Shown here in pieces: positions 49,988 through 57,545 of a stretch of 62,545 bases of DNA. Made by a program: the position numbers and the translations under genes. Origin of the DNA: Chloroflexota bacterium (lineage in GTDB: Bacteria > Chloroflexota > Anaerolineae > Promineifilales > Promineifilaceae); assembly GCA_029559155.1 (NCBI GenBank), contig JAKQCM010000150.1:1-62545 (forward strand). The letters are read 5' to 3'. The notes beneath the pieces were generated by a model, which made no database searches, had not been told where the DNA came from, and was given only the letters and a program-made list of their open reading frames with translations. Positions within the stretch are counted from its first letter, which is position 1. Each line of letters begins with the position of its first letter.

Positions 49988-50752
49988 TTAGAGTGGATGG
50001 GTCTGGTGGTAGTTTGGCAGGTGTTGTGCGGCAGGTTGATCGAGCAGCCAGGTGGTTTGGCCGTGGGCGGGCTGGATGCGTTGCGCAGGCCATTGTTCGG
50101 GGTTGGGAGGGGCGTGGAGCACGGCCGTTACCGCTTGTGCTTTCTTTTCCCCGGTGACTAAAAACAAAATGTGAGCGGCGTCGTTAAAGACCAGGGGCGT
50201 CAGCGTCAGGCGTTGGGCGGGACGGCCGTCGTAGTTGGCGGTGACGGCGATAACCGGCTGCTTTGTCTCGGCGGCCGGAATAGGGCCGGGGAACAAAGAC
50301 GCGGTGTGGCCATCGCTGCCCAGTCCCATCAAGGCCAGATCGAACCGGGGCCACAGCTGCCCGGCAGGGGCCAGCTGCTGGAGCTGCCGGGTGTAATCGG
50401 CGACGGCCGTTGCCGGGTCCAGTTCCCCTTTGGCGCGGTGGATAGTTTCAGCGGGAATGGGCACATGCCGGAGCAGGAGGTCGGCGGCCATTTTGTAGTT
50501 GCTGCCGTCGTCATCAGGCGGCACGAGACGTTCGTCGCCCCAAAAGACGTGGGTGCTGGCCCAAAACGGCCGCTGCGCGTAATCGGGCTGGCTGAGGCGT
50601 TGGAAGAGCGCTTGTGGTGTGCCGCCGCCGGAGAGGGCGACGAAGAAACGGCCGTGTTGGGAAACGGCCGTTTCCGCCCAGGCGACAAATAGCTCGGCCG
50701 CAGTTTCTACCAGAGCCGTCTGGTTGGGGAAAATGTGGATAGCAGGCGGCAC
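49988..50752 (-). CDS. pgl: 6-phosphogluconolactonase
   Basis: The 254-residue protein has the SugarP isomerase-type fold of DevB/Pgl: FVALSGGGTPQALFQRL, FWGDERLVPPDDDGSNYKMA, FDLALMGLGSDGHTASLFPG and RLTLTPLVFNDAAHILFLVTGEKKA. It hydrolyses 6-phosphogluconolactone in the oxidative pentose phosphate pathway. The start is a GTG one base after the glk stop codon, so the two genes are translationally close. Confidence 0.93.
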   Translation of the reverse strand: MPPAIHIFPNQTALVETAAELFVAWAETAVSQHGRFFVALSGGGTPQALFQRLSQPDYAQRPFWASTHVFWGDERLVPPDDDGSNYKMAADLLLRHVPIPAETIHRAKGELDPATAVADYTRQLQQLAPAGQLWPRFDLALMGLGSDGHTASLFPGPIPAAETKQPVIAVTANYDGRPAQRLTLTPLVFNDAAHILFLVTGEKKAQAVTAVLHAPPNPEQWPAQRIQPAHGQTTWLLDQPAAQHLPNYHQTHPL

Positions 50753-50753
50753 G

Positions 50754-51755
50754 TTACCCTTTTTTCTTTTTGCGCAGCGGATGATTCAGGCCGTAATAGG
50801 CTGCGCCATAGAGCGCCGATTTGGGATTGCGAATGACGTGAACCGGCATTTTCTGCATCAGCTCGGAAAAACGCCCCTTGTTGGTGAATACTTGCATAAA
50901 GCGAGGCTGTTGCAATTGGGGCAAGATGCGCGGCGGAATGCCGCCGCCCAAGTACACGCCGCCGGTCGATAGCACCTTCAGCGCCAGATTGCTGGCTTCA
51001 TCGGCCAAAATGTCTAAAAAGAGGTTGAGGGTGGCGACGCAGATGGCTTCGTTGCGTTCGATGGCTGCGTCGACGATGACGGGTGTAGGGTCGATAGCTT
51101 CGACAAGGGCTTGCCGCAGCCAGTCGGGTTCTTCGTAGCGGCCGGATTGGCGCAGGCTGCCGTATAGGTTGGGGATGCCGCTGCCGGAGCAAACGCGCTC
51201 GACGCTGACGTGGTTGAATTTGGCCAGCATGTAGGTGAGCAGTTCAACTTGTTCCAGATTGGTGGGGCCAAAGGAAACGTGGCCGCCTTCGGAGGGGTGG
51301 GCATTGTAGGAACGGCCGTTCCAAACCAAAAATGCCTCGCCTAATCCGGTCCCCGGCGCAATCACAGCCAACGCGCCTTCCGCTTCAACTGTGCCTTCGT
51401 TGAGCGTCACAAGATCATCGGGAGTAAGGTAGGGAATAGCGTTGGCAATCGCTTCCAAATCATTTAGCAGGAAAACCTGCGGGAAGTCGAAAGCTTGTTG
51501 GATGGCGCTGGCGTCGATCACCCAGGGAAGGTTGGTGATAGCGGCGCGTCCCTGTACCACCGGACCGGCGACGCCGAAGCAGGCGCTGGTAATAGGCGCG
51601 GTGGTTTCGCGCATAAATGCGGTTATCACCGCTTCCAGAGAGGTGTAATCACGATTCCAAAATGTGACTTCGTAATGGGTTTGTAATTGGTTGGACTCTG
51701 GAGCAAAGAGCGCCAGGACTGTTTTTGTACCGCCAATATCACCAGCTAAGAGCAT
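50754..51755 (-). CDS. glk: Glucokinase (Glk family)
   Basis: The 333-residue protein belongs to the Glk family rather than the ROK family. It has the phosphate-binding GDIGGTKTVLALF at the N-terminus, FLLNDLEAIANAI with the catalytic Asp, VIAPGTGLGEAFLVW, SEGGHVSFGP and a C-terminal STGGVYLGGGI. It phosphorylates glucose to glucose-6-phosphate and, with pgl, feeds the pentose phosphate route. No zwf or gnd is adjacent. Confidence 0.93.
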   Translation of the reverse strand: MLLAGDIGGTKTVLALFAPESNQLQTHYEVTFWNRDYTSLEAVITAFMRETTAPITSACFGVAGPVVQGRAAITNLPWVIDASAIQQAFDFPQVFLLNDLEAIANAIPYLTPDDLVTLNEGTVEAEGALAVIAPGTGLGEAFLVWNGRSYNAHPSEGGHVSFGPTNLEQVELLTYMLAKFNHVSVERVCSGSGIPNLYGSLRQSGRYEEPDWLRQALVEAIDPTPVIVDAAIERNEAICVATLNLFLDILADEASNLALKVLSTGGVYLGGGIPPRILPQLQQPRFMQVFTNKGRFSELMQKMPVHVIRNPKSALYGAAYYGLNHPLRKKKKG

Positions 51756-51783
51756 GACATATCCTTTCGATTCCGGTATGTGT

Positions 51784-51810
51784 GTCGGCGAGATGGTTGA
51801 TCTCGCCGAC
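51784..51810. terminator. Hairpin between the DUF427 gene and glk
   Basis: GTCGGCGAGAT (51784-51794) and ATCTCGCCGAC (51800-51810) form a perfect 11-bp stem with a 5-base loop. There is no U-run on the minus strand, so it could be a weak terminator or an mRNA end-protecting hairpin. Confidence 0.55.
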
Positions 51811-51822
51811 GATAAAATCGAA

Positions 51823-52107
51823 TCAGGATTCTACTTTAACCCCACGCCAGAAGGCAACATGGTCTTTAATGGCCTGCGCCGCCGATTTGGGCTGCGGGTA
51901 ATACCAGGCTGCGCCTTTGTTTCGCTCGCCATTAACGACGACATCATAATAGCTGGCGACGCCTTTCCAGGGGCATACCGTTGTGCTGGAATTGGGCTGT
52001 AAATATTCCCGATTGATGCTGTTGGGAGGGAAATAATGATTCCCTTCGACCATTTGTGTTTGATTGCTTTCGGCAATAACGACGCCGTTCCAGATTGCTT
52101 TTACCAT
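51823..52107 (-). CDS. DUF427 domain protein
   Basis: The 94-residue protein is a single DUF427 domain: VKAIWNGVVIAESNQTQMVEGNHYFP, then STTVCPWKGVASYYDVVVNGE with the conserved CPWKG, and YYPQPKSAAQAIKDHVAFW. The function of the family is unknown. AGGAG lies before the ATG. Confidence 0.92.
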   Translation of the reverse strand: MVKAIWNGVVIAESNQTQMVEGNHYFPPNSINREYLQPNSSTTVCPWKGVASYYDVVVNGERNKGAAWYYPQPKSAAQAIKDHVAFWRGVKVES

Positions 52108-52185
52108 TGTTGTAAGCTCCTCACTTTCAGGGTTTTAAGATTTAAATTTGATTTTTCCCGGCACAGGTTTGCCTGGCTGGCGGAT

Positions 52186-52530
52186 TCAGGTGGCGGCTGG
52201 TAAATCGGCTGCCAGGGCGAGAAGCAGGGCTTCATATGCTTCGTTGCAGTGCTCGCATAAATCGAGATGACGTTGGACGTAAGGCATCAACATGGCCGCT
52301 TCTTCGTGACTGGCGACTAACTCGACATATTCGTCTAGCAGATCGAACGTTTCCTCGCACGAATACATGCCTTCGTGAGTGTGGTCGATCATGTGCATGA
52401 GTCGTTTAATGTCTTCTTCACTCAAGCCGGCGGCGGGGCGGGGTGTTTCGTCCGGCGTGCGCCGATCTGTGTGGTTTGGTTGTTTTGCAAGAATTTGTTT
52501 TAGTTTGTCGATCAAGTTAGTCATTTGCAT
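52186..52530 (-). CDS. Zinc-finger anti-sigma factor-like protein
   Basis: The 114-residue protein has the H-x3-C-x2-C zinc motif (RHLDLCEHC) of ZAS-type anti-sigma factors, an upstream Cys (YSCEETFDLLDEYVEL) and an acidic helix. It has no membrane segment. It follows the sigma factor gene on the same strand by 51 bases, the normal place for its antagonist, and may be redox- or zinc-sensitive. The start is ATG at 52530 or 52524. Confidence 0.75.
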   Translation of the reverse strand: MQMTNLIDKLKQILAKQPNHTDRRTPDETPRPAAGLSEEDIKRLMHMIDHTHEGMYSCEETFDLLDEYVELVASHEEAAMLMPYVQRHLDLCEHCNEAYEALLLALAADLPAAT

Positions 52531-52581
52531 TTTTGACGAATTGAATGGATTACTTCTTACCCGGATGATGCAGGTTGATGA

Positions 52582-53214
52582 TTAATCGAACACGGAGAGA
52601 ACCTCTTCGGGCGTCAGGCCGTCGTCGGCGAGGCGTTGTTTGAGGCGCAGGCGGGCGTCGTGGAGTAGTTTGTAGACGGCATTGGGTTTCATGTCCATTC
52701 TGCGGGCTACTTCGGGTGTGGGGAGGTTGTGGATAACGGCCGTTTCCATCACTTCTCGCTGCTTTTCGGTTAATTCTTCGACGATCAGGCGGTTGATGTG
52801 GGCCATCATTTCGGCGCGTTCCGTCGCGCTTTCGGGCTGCGGAGCCGAGTCGGCCATGAGTTTGGGGGTATAGTCGCCGTCGGGAACGGCCGTCAGGCCA
52901 TCCAAAGAAGCATCTTGCCACCGTTTGCGGCGTAGTTCGGTCAGGGCGACCGATATGGCGATTTTATGCGCCCAGGTTGTGAATTGGCTGCGCCCGGCAA
53001 AACTGTTGAGGTTATCCAAGATTTTTAACAGCGCTTCCTGCACAAAATCTTCAGCCTGGGTCGCAAATTCAGGCGCATTGGTGTTGATCTGGGTTAACAG
53101 CCCGCGCTGTAAACCGGCAAGTAAAACAAGCTGCAAATCGGCAAGGGCGGCATCAAAAACCTCGCCGTTGGCAGTTAAATCGTGTAGCCATTGTTCGTTT
53201 GTGCGTTTAGCCAC
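52582..53214 (-). CDS. RNA polymerase ECF-type sigma factor
   Basis: This 210-residue sigma factor has region 2 (DFVQEALLKILDNLNSF then FTTWAHKIAISVALTELRR) and region 4 with a helix-turn-helix (LTEKQREVMETAVIHNLPTPEVARRMDMKPNAVYKLLHDAR). A 60-residue acidic linker joins them. It would direct polymerase to a small regulon and be held inactive by the downstream gene product. Region 2 is preceded by an unusual 50-residue N-terminal helix stretch. Confidence 0.88.
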   Translation of the reverse strand: MAKRTNEQWLHDLTANGEVFDAALADLQLVLLAGLQRGLLTQINTNAPEFATQAEDFVQEALLKILDNLNSFAGRSQFTTWAHKIAISVALTELRRKRWQDASLDGLTAVPDGDYTPKLMADSAPQPESATERAEMMAHINRLIVEELTEKQREVMETAVIHNLPTPEVARRMDMKPNAVYKLLHDARLRLKQRLADDGLTPEEVLSVFD

Positions 53215-53503
53215 TTGCTTTCCTTATTGTCCGAACATGGTCAGGGCGAAAAATTGGCGCTAAAACCAGCCATTATTATCCGCATTTAGCAGCGTCGGCA
53301 AAATAAATCGTTGGTGAATCGCCCGGTAAGAGGCTTTGTAACCGTATGGGCGTAAGGTATGATTGTCTTAGAAACAAGTTGGTTTTTGTCAAGCGCGTGA
53401 TAAGCAGTTATTGGGAATCATGTACCGGATCAGGCTGGTAGGCAGAAATTTTGTAACGGATAACAGCATGGTTCCCGGAGCTGACAGGTAGAGAGATCTA
53501 AAA

Positions 53504-53776
53504 ATGGGTTCGATCATTGGACGGCGTAGTAAGATCCTGGTTTATGGGACGAGCTGGTGCCCTGATTGTCATCGTACGAAGTATCTCCTGGATGAGCATG
53601 GCGTTGATTATGTAGAAATTGACGTCGATAGAGACCCTGAGGGTCTGGCTTTTGTGAAGCGCGTGAATCATGGGCATCGGGTTGTGCCGACTGTCGTTTT
53701 TCCTGATGGGACAATTTATGTAGAGCCGCCGAATTCGGCCGTTGTAGCTAAATTGGGCCTGGTTATGGAGTACTGA
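53504..53776 (+). CDS. Glutaredoxin-like (mycoredoxin-type) protein
   Basis: The 90-residue thioredoxin-fold protein has the redox motif CPDC in VYGTSWCPDCHRTKYLLDEHG, a cis-Pro in VVPTVVFPDG and a helix with EPPNSAVVAKLGL, as in actinobacterial mycoredoxins. It probably reduces mixed disulfides. It is monocistronic; the 289-base upstream gap shows no clear promoter, and a terminator follows. Confidence 0.88.
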   Translation: MGSIIGRRSKILVYGTSWCPDCHRTKYLLDEHGVDYVEIDVDRDPEGLAFVKRVNHGHRVVPTVVFPDGTIYVEPPNSAVVAKLGLVMEY

Positions 53777-53802
53777 TAAAAGAAGATAGAAGGAAATGAA
53801 CG

Positions 53803-53836
53803 GCCGTACATCTTAACCAAGGTGTACGGCTTTTTT
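53803..53836 (+). terminator. Intrinsic terminator of the glutaredoxin-like gene
   Basis: GCCGTACA (53803-53810) pairs with TGTACGGC (53823-53830), followed by six T. The left arm is part of an ACGGCCGT copy. Confidence 0.85.
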
Positions 53837-53847
53837 ATTTCTGGGGG

Positions 53848-54561
53848 TTATTCCGGGTTGGCGTTGAAGCGATACCCTACGCCGCGTTCGGCGATGATGT
53901 AGCTGGGTTCGTTGGGGTTGGTTTCAATTTTTCGCCGCAGGCGATGGACATGCACATGAAGCCGGTCTTCCTGCGCTTCTTGCAGAGGCCAGATGCGGTT
54001 GAGTAAAAATTCGGTCGTCACAATGCGACCCGCATTGCGGACGAGGATGAATAGAAGTTTGGTTTCCGTAGGAGTAAGTGAAACGGTTTCCCCATCTACC
54101 AGGGCTTCCCGGCTGGGGAAATTGATCATGAGACGATCGTCGATGCGAGTGGTGGAGTCTAGAGTATAGGTGTAATCGCCCATGCGGCGGAGGACGCGCT
54201 TGACGCGGGCGACAAGTTCGTTGGGGTTAAAGGGCTTGATGATGTAGTCTTCGGCGTATTGCTCGATGCCCTGGATGATGGTGTCTTCGCTGTTAACGGC
54301 CGTTAGCAAGATGATGGGCATGTCGCTGAATTCTCGAACCGCGTGACAAAACTCAAAGCCGCTCATCACCGGCATATGCAGGTCGACAATAGCCAGATGG
54401 GGGATGCCGTGGCGATTGATAATTTTGAGAGCATCTTTACCGGAAACGGCCGTGGTCACCTGAAACCCCGCCTGTTCCAACGTATGTTGAACAATCCGCA
54501 GGGTAAATGCATTGTCGTCTACAGCTAGAATTCGTTGTGTTTCGATGTCGCCATCAAGCAT
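53848..54561 (-). CDS. OmpR-family response regulator
   Basis: The 237-residue protein has a receiver (ILAVDDNAFTLR, LAIVDLHMPVMSGF with the phospho-acceptor Asp, IILLTAVNS, DYIIKPFNPNEL) and a C-terminal winged helix (SLTPTETKLLFILVRNAGRIVTTEFLLNRIW, DRLHVHVHRLRRKIE, YIIAERGVGYRF). It binds DNA as a phospho-dimer. It has no kinase neighbour and is divergent from nuoA, which shares its upstream region. Confidence 0.95.
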   Translation of the reverse strand: MLDGDIETQRILAVDDNAFTLRIVQHTLEQAGFQVTTAVSGKDALKIINRHGIPHLAIVDLHMPVMSGFEFCHAVREFSDMPIILLTAVNSEDTIIQGIEQYAEDYIIKPFNPNELVARVKRVLRRMGDYTYTLDSTTRIDDRLMINFPSREALVDGETVSLTPTETKLLFILVRNAGRIVTTEFLLNRIWPLQEAQEDRLHVHVHRLRRKIETNPNEPSYIIAERGVGYRFNANPE

Positions 54562-54670
54562 AAATACCTCTTATAAAAATGAAAATAACCTGCCCGATTA
54601 TACTCAAATGATGCGGTAAACAAAAACAGGGAAACAGCCTTGTCAAATGAAAGTTAAACGACAATATCCT

Positions 54671-54699
54671 TTGCCCATGTTCTTGGCATGTGTTATAAA
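54671..54699 (+). promoter_or_regulatory. Promoter of nuoA
   Basis: TTGCCC (54671-54676), a 17-base spacer and TATAAA (54694-54699) form a good promoter about 50 bases before the nuoA start. Confidence 0.65.
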
Positions 54700-54749
54700 T
54701 GGGACAGATTTCACAATCACCCATTTCTGAAGAGGACAGGAGGACCATA

Positions 54750-55106
54750 GTGTCGCAAGATTGGCAATTTGTCGCTATATTTTTGATATTGTCCCCCATA
54801 TTTCCAGCGGCGCCTGTCATTTTGAACCATCTGTTAGGTCCCAAGAAACCCAACCCCATCAAACAACAAACCTACGAATGCGGTATTGAAACGGTAGGTA
54901 GTTCCTGGGTACAGTTTAAGGTTCAATATTACATTTACGCCCTGGTTTTCGTTATTTTCGACGTTGAAGCGGTCTTCCTTTTTCCCATAGCCGCAGCCTA
55001 TGGCCAGCTAACATTGTTTAGCATATTTTCCGTTGCCTTGTTTATCTTTCTGTTGGCAGACGGGCTGGCCTACGCTTGGGGCCGAGGCGCCCTGGAGTGG
55101 ATATAA
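54750..55106 (+). CDS. nuoA: NADH-quinone oxidoreductase subunit A
   Basis: The 118-residue protein has three membrane helices and the NuoA signature YECGIETVGSSWVQFKVQYYIYALVFVIFDVEAVFLFP. The GTG at 54750 is chosen because AGGAGG lies 8 bases upstream and the N-terminus then matches the family. It is followed by a terminator hairpin and then nuoH; nuoB, C and D, which usually come next, are missing. Confidence 0.94.
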   Translation: MSQDWQFVAIFLILSPIFPAAPVILNHLLGPKKPNPIKQQTYECGIETVGSSWVQFKVQYYIYALVFVIFDVEAVFLFPIAAAYGQLTLFSIFSVALFIFLLADGLAYAWGRGALEWI

Positions 55107-55127
55107 GCGCAACTGATTGCGGTTCTG

Positions 55128-55162
55128 AAAAAGATAGAGTTACCCTAAACTCTATCTTTTTT
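55128..55162 (+). terminator. Intrinsic terminator between nuoA and nuoH
   Basis: AAAAAGATAGAGTT (55128-55141) pairs with AACTCTATCTTTTTT (55148-55162), with an A-run before and a U-run after. It lies 22 bases after the nuoA stop. A weak promoter (TTGTTC 55199, TATAGA 55222) could restart transcription for nuoH. Confidence 0.8.
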
Positions 55163-55287
55163 GTGTATTCCCCCTAAATAATCAGGCGACTTTCGCCCTT
55201 GTTCGTGATAAATTTGACACTTATAGACCATCTGCCAATCAGCCTTTAGGATCGATTCTGCTAGAGGTTGAGCAGGGAGTGTAACGT

Positions 55288-56568
55288 ATGAGCTTTGATT
55301 TTCTTGAGTTTTTAAAAAGTCTGGTGAGCCTGACAATTTCAGACTATTTGCGAGAACTCTGGGGCAACCAGCCGTGGGTTGATTTTTTGATGAATGTATT
55401 GGGCGTCGTGATTCTGTCGACGTTTTGCTTGCTCATTGTCATCTTCCTCATCTGGTTGGAGCGGAAGGTAATTGCCCGTATTCAGCGTCGAATCGGCCCG
55501 AACCGGGTGGGTGGTCGTTATGGCCTGCTGCAAACAGTGGCCGACGTGATCAAGCTGTTGATCAAGGAAGATATCACGCCAACCGGCGCCGATAAAGTGG
55601 CGTATTTATTGGCGCCCTTCCTGACGGTTATGGCTGCCTTGATGGTGTGGGCTGTGATGCCCTTTGCGCCAAATATCATCGGCGTTGATCTAAACATTGG
55701 CATATTCTTTTTCCTGGCGATCAGTTCGGTGTCTGTGGTGGCCCTGTTATTGGCCGGTTGGGGATCGAACAATAAGTATGCGTTGTTAGGCGCGTTTCGG
55801 TCTGTGGCGCAGCTTGTGAGTTACGAAGTGCCGATGATTTTGGCGCTGTTGGTGCCGATTTTGTTGGCGCGTTCCATGTCTACGGTAGACATTGTGAATG
55901 CGCAGACGGTTCCCTATTTGATTGTGGCTCCTCTGGCGGCGTTGATATTCTTCATTTCCTCGTTGGCAGAGACGGGGCGCACTCCGTTTGACTTGTTAGA
56001 GGCGGAATCGGAAATTGTGGCCGGTTTTCATGTGGAATATGGCGGCATGAAGTTTGGTATGTTTTTTCTGGCCGAATTTGTTAGCACGCTGTTTATGTCT
56101 GGCTTTTTCGCCACGGTTTTTCTGGGCGGGTATCGGTTGTTCGGCCTGGAGACGCTGGTCATTGGGGATGGTTGGGTGATTGGGAATTTGCTGGGCCTGA
56201 TCATCTTTTTTGTAAAGATGTTTGCGGTTTATTTTGTTTACATCTGGATTCGGGGTACCCTGCCTCGTGTCCGTGTGGACCAAATCTTGAATTTTAACTG
56301 GAAGTTTTTGGTTCCGGTATCGCTGGCGTTGGTGATGATGACGGCCGTTCTCGACAAGTTGCTGCCAGATACATTTAACGACTTTGCCCGCGCCGGCGCG
56401 CATCTGCTGGCCAATATCATTTTAGCCATGATCACCATCGAGATTTTGCGTTCTTATGCCCGGCGGCAGCGCAAATTGGCCAGTGGTGATGGCGCTGCGG
56501 AAACTGCGAGCGGGCATGACGATCATGGTCATCATGAACCGGCGCACGAACCTGTGGCGGCCCATTGA
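55288..56568 (+). CDS. nuoH: NADH-quinone oxidoreductase subunit H
   Basis: The 426-residue protein has eight membrane helices and the family text ERKVIARIQRRIGPNRVGGRYGLLQTVADVIKLLIKEDITPTGAD, GSNNKYALLGAFRSVAQLVSYEVPM, AETGRTPFDLLEAESEIVAGFHVEYGGMKFGMFFLAE and RGTLPRVRVDQ. The quinone-pocket glutamates (EAESE) are intact. An unusual tail ends HDDHGHHEPAHEPVAAH and may bind metal. AGGGAG precedes the ATG. Confidence 0.96.
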   Translation: MSFDFLEFLKSLVSLTISDYLRELWGNQPWVDFLMNVLGVVILSTFCLLIVIFLIWLERKVIARIQRRIGPNRVGGRYGLLQTVADVIKLLIKEDITPTGADKVAYLLAPFLTVMAALMVWAVMPFAPNIIGVDLNIGIFFFLAISSVSVVALLLAGWGSNNKYALLGAFRSVAQLVSYEVPMILALLVPILLARSMSTVDIVNAQTVPYLIVAPLAALIFFISSLAETGRTPFDLLEAESEIVAGFHVEYGGMKFGMFFLAEFVSTLFMSGFFATVFLGGYRLFGLETLVIGDGWVIGNLLGLIIFFVKMFAVYFVYIWIRGTLPRVRVDQILNFNWKFLVPVSLALVMMTAVLDKLLPDTFNDFARAGAHLLANIILAMITIEILRSYARRQRKLASGDGAAETASGHDDHGHHEPAHEPVAAH

Positions 56569-56617
56569 TAGCTGACCTAATGCAAGAATCACACCTAGTT
56601 ATGGAGAAGTTCAACAG

Positions 56618-57175
56618 ATGACGGTTGAGCAAATAGTTTTTCTACTGATCAGTGCGTTTACGTTGTCCACGGCCGTAATCGTGGTGACAAAGCGCAATTT
56701 GTTTCATGCGGCTTTAGCCTTGATGGCTACATTTTTGGGCGTTGCCGGGTTGTATGTGACGCTGGACGCCGGTTTTTTGGCGGCGGCGCAGCTGTTGGTA
56801 TACATCGGAGCCATCTCCATTCTGGTAATTTTTGCCATTATGATGACCCGGCGTCTGATGCAGACCACCGAACCAGCTTACAATGCCCAGTCGGGATTTG
56901 CGTTGGTAACGGCCGTCATCGGTTTTGGCCTCATATTCTGGGTGTTTTATTTATTCCGTGAATTTTGGCCACTTATTCCCGATGCGGTAACCCCGTTGGC
57001 TTCCAAGCCCATTGTAGCCGATGAGATTCTTCAAGGTTCCGTCGCGGTAATGGGGCGTACTTTTGTCAGTTCAGCGGCGTATGTGCTTCCGTTTGAAATC
57101 GCCTCTGTGTTGTTGTTGGCGGCCTTAGTCGGCGCGATTATTGTGGCCTGGCCCAAAGCGGAGGATAAGGCATGA
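56618..57175 (+). CDS. nuoJ: NADH-quinone oxidoreductase subunit J
   Basis: The 185-residue protein has five membrane helices with the NuoJ motifs RNLFHAALALMATFLGVAGLYVTLDAGFLAAAQLLVYIGAISILVIFAIM and the C-terminal AYVLPFEIASVLLLAALVGAIIVAW. It is followed by nuoK with a 4-base overlap. nuoI, which usually sits between nuoH and nuoJ, is absent. Confidence 0.94.
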   Translation: MTVEQIVFLLISAFTLSTAVIVVTKRNLFHAALALMATFLGVAGLYVTLDAGFLAAAQLLVYIGAISILVIFAIMMTRRLMQTTEPAYNAQSGFALVTAVIGFGLIFWVFYLFREFWPLIPDAVTPLASKPIVADEILQGSVAVMGRTFVSSAAYVLPFEIASVLLLAALVGAIIVAWPKAEDKA

Positions 57176-57480
57176 TTCCCTTATCTTGGTATCTGATTGT
57201 TGCAGCGCTTTTGTTTTCTATCGGCCTGTATGGCGTGATGGCCCGGCGTAACGCCGTCGCCATTTTGATGGCAGTCGAATTGATGTTGAACGCCGTAAAT
57301 ATCAATCTGGTCGCTTTTTGGCGATATACGGCGCCAGATGGCGCTGTAGGGCTGACGTGGGCAGTGTTCGTGCTAACAGTAGCCGCTGCGGAAGCGGCCG
57401 TTGGTCTGGCTTTGATTATTTCTATCTATCGTCGTCGGGATTCTGTTATCGCCGAAGAGTTGGATATGTTGAAAAACTAA
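57172..57480 (+). CDS. nuoK: NADH-quinone oxidoreductase subunit K
   Basis: The 102-residue protein has three membrane helices, with the conserved glutamates in AVELMLNAVNINLVAFWRY and AAAEAAVGLALIISIYRRR. It starts in the nuoJ stop codon (ATGA). Confidence 0.95.
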   Translation: MIPLSWYLIVAALLFSIGLYGVMARRNAVAILMAVELMLNAVNINLVAFWRYTAPDGAVGLTWAVFVLTVAAAEAAVGLALIISIYRRRDSVIAEELDMLKN

Positions 57481-57545
57481 GCTCCTGAGCTACGGCCGTT
57501 GTTGGTCGACGGCAGTTTTGGATCTGACCATTTGAGTAAGACCTT

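Noticed and set aside
55145-55336. A 63-codon minus-strand frame between nuoA and nuoH
   Set aside because: It runs into a terminator hairpin and the nuoH start and shows no ribosome-binding site.
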